From Paenibacillus phytorum (GTDB lineage Bacteria > Bacillota > Bacilli > Paenibacillales > NBRC-103111): DNA of 64,000 nt. The first letter of the stretch is position 1; each line of letters opens with the position of its first letter. The notes beneath the pieces are model-generated. The model was not told the origin of the DNA and ran no database searches. It saw only the letters and a program-made list of their open reading frames with translations. The stretch lies in the NCBI RefSeq assembly GCF_013141715.1, contig NZ_WHOA01000197.1:124001-188000 (forward strand). The letters run 5' to 3'. Shown one piece after another: positions 40,554 to 47,979 of this stretch. Position numbers and translations under genes: made by a program.

Positions 40554-43007
40554 ATGAAGGTTTCTTATCAATGGTTATCGGAATATGTCGATGTATCAGG
40601 CTTCACAGCCGAGGAATTAGCAGAAAAACTTACCCGAAGCGGCATCGAAGTGGATATCGTGGAAGATCGCAATAAGGGTGTAACGAACGTAGTCGTTGGA
40701 TTTGTAAAATCACGCGAAAAACACCCAGACGCAGATAAATTAAGTGTGTGTATCATTGATGCCGGACAAAGCGAAGACTTGCAAATCGTTTGCGGGGCTA
40801 AAAATATAGATGCGGGACAAAAGGTGCCAGTCGCCATGATTGGGGCCGTGCTGCCTGGCGGATTACAAATCAAACGCGCTAAGCTTCGCGGTGTAGAATC
40901 ACAAGGAATGATTTGTTCAGCTAAAGAGCTTGGCCTGAACGACAAGCTGCTGCCGAAGGAAATTCAAGAAGGCATCCTAGTTCTGCCTGAAGATACCGAA
41001 ATTGGCAGCTCAATTCTTGATGTACTTGCAATCAGTGACAAGGTATTAGAGCTTGATCTGACACCAAACCGCTCCGATTGCTTGAGCATGCTCGGAGCTG
41101 CTTATGAGATCGCAGCGATCCTCGGACGCGGCGTCAAACTGCCTGATGCGGAAGCAGCGCGCGGGGCGGCTGGAACAGCCGCAGTGAAAGCTGCTGATCG
41201 CATCAGTGTGAAGATCACAGCGACGGAGCAGTGCACGCACTACGCGGCTCGTCTTATCGAAGGCGTGCGTGTTGGCACTTCTCCGCTGTGGATGCAGAAC
41301 CGTTTGATGGCGGCTGGTATCCGCCCGATCAACAACATCGTAGACATCACGAATTTCGTGATGCTTGAATACGGCCAACCGCTCCACGCTTTTGATGCAG
41401 AGCAGTTGAACAATGGTCACATCGATGTACGCCTCGCTGAGGCCGGCGAGAAGCTCGTTACGCTCGACGATGTAGAGCGTACACTAGAGCCGCATATGCT
41501 GCTCATCACGGACGGTACGAAGCCGGTAGCAATCGCAGGTGTTATGGGCGGTGCTAACTCCGAAGTGACAGAAGGTACAACACGGATCCTGCTTGAATCC
41601 GCCAAGTTCGCAGGCAGCTCAGTGCGCCGAACGTCGCGCCAGCTAGGGCTCCGCTCTGAAGCGAGTCTTCGCTTCGAGAAAGAAGTGAACCCGGAAGCGG
41701 TGCTTCCGGCATTAAACCGTGCTGCTGCGTTAATGGCTCAGTACGCATCAGGTCAAGTCGCTGAAGGCATCGTCCAAGCCATAGCGGGCTCACACAAGCC
41801 GGTCAGCATTGAGCTTGCTGCTGACCGTGTGAACAATTATCTCGGCACTGAACTTTCCTTGGCCGAGATGGGTCAAATCATAGAGCGCCTGCACTTCACA
41901 TTCGAGCAGGCAGGCGAAGGCAAGCTGCTCGTGCATGTGCCGAGCCGCCGCGGAGACATCACACGGGATGTCGATTTGATCGAAGAAGTAGCTCGCCTTT
42001 TCGGCTACGACAACATCCCGACAACCTTAATGACCGGCGTGACGACGCCCGGCTCCTTGTCCAAAGAGCAGTCGATCCGTCGTATTACACGGAATCTCCT
42101 GACTCAAAGCGGACTGCATGAAGTCATCACTTATTCCTTCACACAGCCGGATCAAACTGTTGCCCTGCCGGGTCTATACCCAGCGGCAAAGCCAATCTCG
42201 CTCGCTATGCCAATGAGCGAGGATCGCAGCCAACTGCGTACAAGCTTGCTGCCGCATCTGCTAGACGTTGTAAGCTACAATCGTAATCGTACGATGGATG
42301 ACGTGGCTATTTTCGAAATCGGCAAAGTATTCATTACAGATGAGTCTTCACTAACAGATTTGCCGCAAGAGAAGCTCCTCCTCTCCATCGTATTGACAGG
42401 CAAACGCCGTCAAGCACATTGGGCGCAGAAGTCCGAGGCTGTCGACTTTTATGATATCAAAGGTGTTTTTGACCGACTTGTAAGCTATCTAGGCGTTAAA
42501 GGACTCAGCTATCAATCTGCATCACCAGATGGTTTCCATCCGGGCCGAACCGCCGAGCTCCTCTTAAAAACAGCTGAAGGTGAGCAAGTAATAGGTCGAA
42601 TCGGTCAACTGCATCCTACAGTCCAACAGCAGCGTGATCTTGATGACACTTACGTACTTGAGGTTGAGCTTTCCCCAATCTTAGAAGCTGCCGGAGATGC
42701 AATTGTATATAAATTGCTGCCGCGTTATCCGTCAATTGGGCGCGATCTTGCTGTAGTAGTGAATGCTAGTGTACCAGTAGGTTTAATGGAGCAAACCATC
42801 ACCGAAGTAGCTGGAGACTTGTTAGAATCCATTCAAGTATTTGATATCTATACAGGAGAACGTTTAGGCGCAAATCGCAAAAGCGTAGCCATTGCCTTAG
42901 TATACCGTCACGCAGAGAGAACACTGCTGGATGAAGAAGTAACAGAGCTTCATGCCAAAGTTGTTCAAACCCTTGAACAACAATATGAGGCAGAGTTAAG
43001 AAAATAG
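40554..43007 (+). CDS. pheT: Phenylalanyl-tRNA synthetase beta subunit
   Basis: 817 residues. Begins MKVSYQWLSEYVDVSGF, then the tRNA-binding EMAP domain (VVVGFVKSREKHPDADKLSV), the B3/B4 editing domain (PNRSDCLSMLGAAYEIAA), the B5 domain, the class-II-like core (SRRGDITRDVDLIEEVARLF) and the C-terminal anticodon-binding FDX domain (YPSIGRDLAVVVNASVPVGL). ATG 40554 follows GGAGGGG. 25 bases after pheS, same operon. A GC-richer patch runs through 41100-41800. Confidence 0.97.
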   Translation: MKVSYQWLSEYVDVSGFTAEELAEKLTRSGIEVDIVEDRNKGVTNVVVGFVKSREKHPDADKLSVCIIDAGQSEDLQIVCGAKNIDAGQKVPVAMIGAVLPGGLQIKRAKLRGVESQGMICSAKELGLNDKLLPKEIQEGILVLPEDTEIGSSILDVLAISDKVLELDLTPNRSDCLSMLGAAYEIAAILGRGVKLPDAEAARGAAGTAAVKAADRISVKITATEQCTHYAARLIEGVRVGTSPLWMQNRLMAAGIRPINNIVDITNFVMLEYGQPLHAFDAEQLNNGHIDVRLAEAGEKLVTLDDVERTLEPHMLLITDGTKPVAIAGVMGGANSEVTEGTTRILLESAKFAGSSVRRTSRQLGLRSEASLRFEKEVNPEAVLPALNRAAALMAQYASGQVAEGIVQAIAGSHKPVSIELAADRVNNYLGTELSLAEMGQIIERLHFTFEQAGEGKLLVHVPSRRGDITRDVDLIEEVARLFGYDNIPTTLMTGVTTPGSLSKEQSIRRITRNLLTQSGLHEVITYSFTQPDQTVALPGLYPAAKPISLAMPMSEDRSQLRTSLLPHLLDVVSYNRNRTMDDVAIFEIGKVFITDESSLTDLPQEKLLLSIVLTGKRRQAHWAQKSEAVDFYDIKGVFDRLVSYLGVKGLSYQSASPDGFHPGRTAELLLKTAEGEQVIGRIGQLHPTVQQQRDLDDTYVLEVELSPILEAAGDAIVYKLLPRYPSIGRDLAVVVNASVPVGLMEQTITEVAGDLLESIQVFDIYTGERLGANRKSVAIALVYRHAERTLLDEEVTELHAKVVQTLEQQYEAELRK

Positions 43008-43037
43008 TGTAACTTTCATTTAAGTTGCAGGAAAACA

Positions 43038-43079
43038 GGCTGGTCTTATCGAAATTACACTCGATAGGGCCAGCCTTTC
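43038..43079 (+). terminator. Hairpin between pheT and the zapA-like gene
   Basis: AGGCTGGTCTTATCGA pairs with TCGATAGGGCCAGCCT around an eight-base loop, followed by TTCATCT, a weak T tract. It may be an attenuating terminator or a processing hairpin. Confidence 0.6.
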
Positions 43080-43101
43080 ATCTAAGGGAGGATATAAAAA
43101 A

Positions 43102-44694
43102 GTGAACGCTGAAGATAAAACGAGGATTACCGTTGATATATATGGTCACCAATACAAATTAAAAGCAAGCACAAGCACCAATTACATGAAGCGAGTAGCT
43201 GAATACGTGAACGACCAAATGTTTCGTATTGCAAAGGGCTATCCGCGGCTAGATTCACAGAAAATCGCCGTTCTGGCTGCCGTGAACATGGCAGATGAGT
43301 GCTTCCGTATGAATGAAATCATGGAAGAACTGACCAAAACCCAAAAGAATCAAGAAGCGACCAAAGCTGCCTATGACAAACTAAACGTTACCTTTAACGA
43401 ATTGAAACAAGAATACGAGCAACAACAGGCATCCATAAGTGAACAAAATGCTAAGCTAGTACAAAGTAACCAAGTGCAAGAGCAAATGAAACAAGAAGTG
43501 CAGAAAGCAAAACAAGAACAAGAGCAATTGAGGCAACAACTACAACAAGCTAAACAACAGCAAGAGCAAGCTAAACAACAACAAGAGCAAGCTAAACAAC
43601 AACAACAGGAGCAGGCTAAACAACAGCAAGAACAAGCTAAACAGCAGCAAGAGCAAGTCAAGCAACAACTAGAACAAGTCAAACAACAGCTAGAGCAGGA
43701 AAAACGTCAACAAATTCAAGTAAGACAACAGCTAGACCAAGAAAAACAACAACACCAACAAACAAAGCAACAATTCGAACAAGAGAAACAACAAAAGGCA
43801 CATCAGCTTCAAAAGCTCAACGAACAACACAGAGTCGAAAAACAGTCCCTCTCAGAAATCCACTTGCAAGACAAAGAAATGTTACATCAGCAATATCAAC
43901 AAGACAAAGAAGCACTAATGCAGCAACATCTGCAGGATAAAGAAATCATAAACATGCAACATCAAGAAGAGATCTTCAAGCTTTCGAATCAGTATCTAGC
44001 GGAAAAGGAAACACTTGTTAATCAACATCAAGAGGAACTAGAAAGCATCACAATCCAACATCAAAGGGAACTTGAAACTATCACAAACCAACTTCAAGAG
44101 AGAATAGATACAATTACGAACCAACTTCAAGAAAGAATAAATGTAATTTCAAACCAACATAAAGAGAAATTAAATATAATTACAAATCAACATCAAGAGA
44201 AAATAGAAACACTCACAACCGCACACCAGGAGGAAATAGAAACACTCACAACTGCACACCAAGAGGAAATAGAAACACTCACCGTCATTTACCAGGACGA
44301 GGCTGATGCTAAGGTTCTACGTTTTGAGCAAGATAAAGGCAATCTAGTTGGGGAATTCCAAGTACGACATACAAACATTATTAAACAGCTTGAAGACCAA
44401 AAATCAACCATTATTACACAATATCAAGCGCAAATTGATGCATTACTAGAGCAGCAACAATTAGAACGAAGTGCCCTTGCTCAACATTTTGAAGAAGAAA
44501 AAGAACGGATTTTAGCCCAGGCCCGCAGAGAAAAAGAAGAGTTAATGCACCAAAGCTTGAACGATGAAGCTCAGCAAAAAGAACTTCAAAATATCAAAGA
44601 AGAGTATAAAGAGTTGCGCGAGGAATATGCTAAGCTGCAGAATGAATACAATGAGTGGATCGAGCTTGTAGAAACAGACAGTCCTAGCAGGTAA
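43102..44694 (+). CDS. zapA: Giant ZapA-domain protein with long heptad and hendecad coiled coil
   Basis: Residues 1-90 are a standard ZapA domain: TRITVDIYGHQYKLKAS, YVNDQMFRIAKGYPRL and KIAVLAAVNMADECFRM. ZapA promotes FtsZ bundling at the division site and is normally ~85-130 residues; this one has 530. After residue 90 comes unbroken Gln/Glu/Lys-rich coiled coil: six QAKQQQE/QVKQQLE heptads at about 148-197, then fourteen 11-residue (hendecad) repeats at 251-404, e.g. TNQLQERIDTI and TTAHQEEIETL, then a charged helix to the end. GTG 43102 follows GGGAGG. Synteny (pheT before, cvpA after) matches zapA in Bacillales. A long spacer or scaffold role at the division ring is inferred. Confidence 0.85.
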   Translation: MNAEDKTRITVDIYGHQYKLKASTSTNYMKRVAEYVNDQMFRIAKGYPRLDSQKIAVLAAVNMADECFRMNEIMEELTKTQKNQEATKAAYDKLNVTFNELKQEYEQQQASISEQNAKLVQSNQVQEQMKQEVQKAKQEQEQLRQQLQQAKQQQEQAKQQQEQAKQQQQEQAKQQQEQAKQQQEQVKQQLEQVKQQLEQEKRQQIQVRQQLDQEKQQHQQTKQQFEQEKQQKAHQLQKLNEQHRVEKQSLSEIHLQDKEMLHQQYQQDKEALMQQHLQDKEIINMQHQEEIFKLSNQYLAEKETLVNQHQEELESITIQHQRELETITNQLQERIDTITNQLQERINVISNQHKEKLNIITNQHQEKIETLTTAHQEEIETLTTAHQEEIETLTVIYQDEADAKVLRFEQDKGNLVGEFQVRHTNIIKQLEDQKSTIITQYQAQIDALLEQQQLERSALAQHFEEEKERILAQARREKEELMHQSLNDEAQQKELQNIKEEYKELREEYAKLQNEYNEWIELVETDSPSR

Positions 44695-44700
44695 TCCACA

Positions 44701-45255
44701 GTGACACTGAATACACTAGACTATGTCATGTTGTCGATAGTAGCTTTGGGTCTGCTGCTTGGTTACTTTAGAGGATTTATTGCCCAGATTGTTTCGCTCT
44801 CAGGTTTTGTTCTCGCCTACCTCGTTGCATTTTATTTTTACAGGGATTTTGCCCCTCTGCTTCGAAATGCAGTTGCATTGCCTACCTATCAAAATTACCA
44901 AAAATATGAATTTATCGTAAAAGGCCTTAATTTGGATACCTATATCCTGAACGCTTTAGCCTTTGCAATATTGTTTTTTGGCGTAAAACTTGCACTAGTC
45001 ATCGTAGGCAGAGCACTTAATATTCTAGCAAAAACCCCAGGCCTGAACTTCATCAACCGTTGGAGCGGCGCATTGTTGGGCTTAGCAGAAGCACTTTTGA
45101 TCATCATTATAGCCGTCAATGTTATCACGATCATGCCCTCAGATGGACTTCAAAAGCTGCTCTCAAGCTCAACCATAGCTCCATATTTAATAAACGAATT
45201 ACCCAATATAGCAGGAAAACTCCAAGAACTCTGGAAGCAAGGAATCCCCCTATAG
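44701..45255 (+). CDS. CvpA-family membrane protein
   Basis: 184 residues, four membrane segments: YVMLSIVALGLLLGYFRGFI at the start, then SGFVLAYLVAFYF, an internal LNALAFAILFFGVKLALVIV and GLAEALLIIIIAVNVITIM. The NRWSGALLGLAEAL loop is conserved in the CvpA/colicin-V-production family. GTG 44701 lies six bases after the zapA-like stop. In B. subtilis the equivalent YshB follows ZapA and precedes polX and mutS2; here polX does not follow. Confidence 0.88.
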   Translation: MTLNTLDYVMLSIVALGLLLGYFRGFIAQIVSLSGFVLAYLVAFYFYRDFAPLLRNAVALPTYQNYQKYEFIVKGLNLDTYILNALAFAILFFGVKLALVIVGRALNILAKTPGLNFINRWSGALLGLAEALLIIIIAVNVITIMPSDGLQKLLSSSTIAPYLINELPNIAGKLQELWKQGIPL

Positions 45256-45293
45256 AAGCTGCCTACATTTCTAATATAGAAAGGGCAGCTTCT
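45254..45293 (+). terminator. Hairpin after cvpA
   Basis: AGAAGCTGCC pairs with GGCAGCTTCT, with an inner TTTCTA/TAGAAA stem. No T tract follows, so it may stabilise or process the transcript rather than end it. Confidence 0.5.
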
Positions 45294-45396
45294 ATCAGTT
45301 TCCACCACAAAGTACCAGCACCAGCACCAGCACTCCCCGACTTTCATCCACTAAACATATGAGTTCTGTAGTATCTACAAAGTCACGAAATACCTT

Positions 45397-45494
45397 AACC
45401 ACACCTACAACCACAACCACAACCACACCGACAACCACAACCGCAACCACAACCACAACCGCAACCACAACCGCAACCACAACCACAACCACAA
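45397..45494. repeat. (ACAACC/GCAACC) microsatellite
   Basis: About 100 bases of tandem ACAACC with GCAACC and ACACC variants. The Thr-rich plus frame and the Cys/Gly-rich minus frame over it are by-products. It is followed by further purine-rich simple sequence to about 45600. Confidence 0.95.
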
Positions 45495-45772
45495 ATATAA
45501 CCAAACCGATAATCGACAGGGACAAAGTCAGAGACAAAGGCAAAAGCAAAAGAAAAAGACACCACGACCACACAGACAACCGATAATGACAACGACACCA
45601 CGAGCTTCGTAAAACATTACTCCAGAAATTGAGGCTAGGAACATCTAATAAAACTACTTTTTCACAGGGGATATTCAAGTCAAATAACCCCTTGCGAAGT
45701 GGCAAGAACAACTGGCTTTATAAATCCGAAAATAATACCTTCACTCGAACCTTTACACTTTAAAATTATGTT

Positions 45773-45900
45773 TTCTGTGGTATCTACAATCATCCAAAAA
45801 ACCTTGCTGAAGCATTAAAACATTCTATGTCCCTGACGGAGATGAGACCGGTACTATAGCAAAAGCTCAAAAAAAGCTTCAAATTATTGATATTGATTAG
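45773..45900 (+). pseudogene. Possible gene remnant with frameshift
   Basis: One frame reads CGIYNHPKNLAEALKH; after about 45825 another frame reads FYVPDGDETGTIAKAQKK and ends at TAG 45900. Joined, they look like one short protein segment split by a one-base shift. Family not recognised; chance is possible. The rest of 45256-46059 has no gene that I can support. Confidence 0.25.
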
Positions 45901-46059
45901 TCGAATACTTGATTTTTTACATTGTAGATACTACAGAAAATGAATATTCATGATATTAATCTCGGAAACAAAAATTGCTTTACATGCAAACAAATGTTCT
46001 GTATAATACAAATATAGGAAATAATTTAGGGTCGCTTTGTAATCGAAAGGGGTCAATTC

Positions 46060-46689
46060 ATGGATACATATTTATTTGAATCGTTGGATGACACTTTCAA
46101 GACAGAGGAAGATTGTGTAAGATTTTTGACGAAAAGACGGTGGGCCGGTGGGTTTTGTTGCCCGAATTGTGATTATCATTTATTTTATATAATTAAGACT
46201 CGCAATTTATTGGAGTGTAAAGAATGCCGCACGCAAATTTCATTAACGGCTGGAACGGTTATGCATAAATCTAAGCTTTCCTTGATGCAATGGTTCAAAG
46301 CTATACGAGCATTGATCCAAGATGGCCAAACTTATTCAATTGCAGCGTTTGCGAGCTTGCTTGGAGTAAATTATCGAACTGCTAAGTTAATGCTGGAGAA
46401 GCTGCAACTAGCTTTATATAAGCAATATTCACGCATGGGTTCAGGTGCGGACAGAAATCGCAAACAAAAAGTAGTATCCAGCCAAAATAAAAGAAAGTAT
46501 ACAACTTTTAACTCTCGAAAGATCAACACTAACTTTTGTGCGTATATGTTCACAAATTCCAAGAACATAAAGTATGTTGAGGATGTTTTGTTTAGAAAGT
46601 GGATGGATGCTTTTCTTATCCGTTTATTTGTTTCCTGTCTATTTAAGGTACTGTCAAGTGCTTTGACGCAACGTTATTGTCACTTATGA
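46060..46689 (+). CDS. IS1595-type transposase N-terminal part (zinc ribbon and HTH), truncated
   Basis: 209 residues. The start LTKRRWAGGFCCPNCDYHLF with a second pair in LLECKECRTQISLTAGTVMH is the zinc-ribbon domain of IS1595/ISXO2-like transposases. MQWFKAIRALIQDGQTYSIA and LLGVNYRTAKLMLEKLQ form the following helical/HTH part. After about residue 135 the usual DDE catalytic domain is missing and replaced by unrelated Lys/Asn-rich sequence. No terminal inverted repeats seen. It is probably an IS remnant; a domesticated DNA-binding protein is the alternative. ATG 46060 follows AAAGGGG and a plausible AT-rich promoter. Confidence 0.7.
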   Translation: MDTYLFESLDDTFKTEEDCVRFLTKRRWAGGFCCPNCDYHLFYIIKTRNLLECKECRTQISLTAGTVMHKSKLSLMQWFKAIRALIQDGQTYSIAAFASLLGVNYRTAKLMLEKLQLALYKQYSRMGSGADRNRKQKVVSSQNKRKYTTFNSRKINTNFCAYMFTNSKNIKYVEDVLFRKWMDAFLIRLFVSCLFKVLSSALTQRYCHL

Positions 46690-46737
46690 ATCATGAATGA
46701 ACTTGCTTCAGAGGAAATGTTACACCATCATCCAAAT

Positions 46738-46779
46738 ACAAAAAAGCCCTTACCGCTTTATTGCCGCGATAAGGACTTA
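46738..46779 (-). terminator. Terminator after the cupredoxin gene
   Basis: AAGTCCTTATCGC pairs with GCGGTAAGGGCTT followed by T4 or more on the minus strand. Confidence 0.8.
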
Positions 46780-46796
46780 TGAACTGATAATTTAAA

Positions 46797-47183
46797 CTAT
46801 TCAACAATCAATGTTGTTTTCATATTAGCGTGACCACTGCCACACATTATAGAGCAGTTAATTGGGAAGGAACCTGCTTTATCTGGCGTAAAGGTAACTG
46901 TTTTGTTGCTATTATCGAGGTTTATTTTGAATTCTTTAATGGATGCACCATGAACGCCTTGAGCATTATCAAGCGTAATTGTAACGGGCTCTCCTTTTTT
47001 GACACGATATTCGGATTGGTCAAATTTGAAGTTAGTGGCTTTCAATAAAACTTGCTGGCCTGCTGCTTGTGTAGTAGCGGCGGGAGATGTAGAGGATTGT
47101 GGTGATTTCGTATCTTTGTTTCCACAAGCTGCTATCGCAATGACTAAGACTATTCCCATAAAAAGAACGAGTAATTTCTTCAT
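46797..47183 (-). CDS. Cupredoxin lipoprotein with CuA-type copper site
   Basis: 128 residues. The signal peptide ends in lipobox VIAIAAC (Cys20), a short Ser/Thr/Ala linker follows, and then a single cupredoxin domain: LLKATNFKFDQSEYRVKKGE, VHGASIKEF with His78 and INCSIMCGSGHANMK, giving Cys110, Cys114, His118 and Met121. The CxxxCxxxHxxM pattern plus an upstream His is the CuA ligand set of cytochrome oxidase subunit II, here in a stand-alone protein. ATG 47183 follows GGAGGG. Likely extracytoplasmic electron transfer or copper handling. Confidence 0.85.
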   Translation of the reverse strand: MKKLLVLFMGIVLVIAIAACGNKDTKSPQSSTSPAATTQAAGQQVLLKATNFKFDQSEYRVKKGEPVTITLDNAQGVHGASIKEFKINLDNSNKTVTFTPDKAGSFPINCSIMCGSGHANMKTTLIVE

Positions 47184-47280
47184 GTATATCCCTCCGGAAT
47201 TGTATTTGTTTCCCTCATCATTGTACACGACCTCTTCCGAAAAAACAGTGACAAACTCGTGAAAGAGATTGTTAGCATAG

Positions 47281-47326
47281 AAAAGATCGGTCCGGCGAGT
47301 GGATACGCGGCAGACCGATCTTTTTT
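47281..47326 (-). terminator. Terminator after the holin-like gene
   Basis: AAAAGATCGGTC pairs with GACCGATCTTTTTT. T runs flank both sides, so it may work in both directions. Confidence 0.85.
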
Positions 47327-47367
47327 GGGCTTTAGCATGGGTATCAGTTATCGAAACTAATAGGTTT

Positions 47368-47736
47368 TTATCGACGATTTTCTTTTCCTGAGATCCCTTG
47401 TTCAAAAGGGGTTTTCACAGGAATGAATAGGTCGATGATTCCGATGACTAAAGCAGCTAAAACGGCACCTATTATGCTCGTAGAAACATTACTCACGACA
47501 AACTGGGCGGCCCAAATGACAAGCGCGCTTACCAGAAAGCCTACGATTCCCCTGCCAAAGGGAGTGATTTGTTTGCCGAAGATCCCTTCAATGATCCAAG
47601 CAGCAACAGCAATGACCAAAGCTAGAAAAAATGCGCTCCAGAAACCACCGACTTTAAACCCTGGAACTAACCAGCTGACAAACATTAAAACCAAGGCAGA
47701 AACAATAAACCTTACCAGATGTCCGAGAAGATGCAT
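47368..47736 (-). CDS. Phage holin family (YvlD-like) membrane protein
   Basis: 122 residues with four membrane segments: FIVSALVLMFVSWLVPGFKV first, then FWSAFFLALVIAVAAWIIEG, GIVGFLVSALVIWAAQFVV and IIGAVLAALVIGIIDLFIP. This matches the DUF360/phage-holin-IV family represented by B. subtilis YvlD. Despite the family name it is a chromosomal membrane protein, often linked to envelope stress; no lysis genes are near. Start follows AAGGAGG. Confidence 0.85.
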   Translation of the reverse strand: MHLLGHLVRFIVSALVLMFVSWLVPGFKVGGFWSAFFLALVIAVAAWIIEGIFGKQITPFGRGIVGFLVSALVIWAAQFVVSNVSTSIIGAVLAALVIGIIDLFIPVKTPFEQGISGKENRR

Positions 47737-47979
47737 CTCGTGAAACCTCCTTCTTTTTGTGATGAGATTAAGTTCTCATAACAAGAAGTGATTTTTTGAA
47801 CTATTGCTTGGTGTCTAAGTCTTGCAATTCCTTTTGGCAGGAGGATAGGTGCACAGCTTATTGTATCCAATTCGAGTGAATATTATGGTAGGCAGCATCT
47901 TCCATATAATGATTGTCTCCGTAGCTAATCAGGCTGGTTTTGGTTTATAATATAGGTTAGAGAAATGAGGTTGGGATAG

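Larger units (their letters stand above)
45367..45935. repeat. Three copies of palindrome TGTAG-N3-CTACA
   Basis: TGTAGTATCTACA at 45367-45379, TGTGGTATCTACA at 45776-45788 and TGTAGATACTACA at 45923-45935 (the third inverted). Flanks are partly shared: TTC before and AA after the core. Copies one and two keep resemblance further downstream (an ACCTT about 14 bases on). Function unknown. Confidence 0.65.

Noticed and set aside
43371..43682. Cys/Ser-rich frame opposite the ZapA-like gene
   Set aside because: It is antisense to the Gln-Ala-Lys heptads; the codons for Gln and Ala read as Cys/Leu on the other strand.
45359..45601. Thr-rich plus-strand and Gly/Cys-rich minus-strand proteins
   Set aside because: Both are translations of the ACAACC microsatellite; no ribosome sites and no non-repetitive domain.
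47368..47736. Prophage, suggested by the holin-family name and the Mor-like regulator at 7379
   Set aside because: No integrase, structural or lysis genes accompany either; the holin-family protein is the chromosomal YvlD type.
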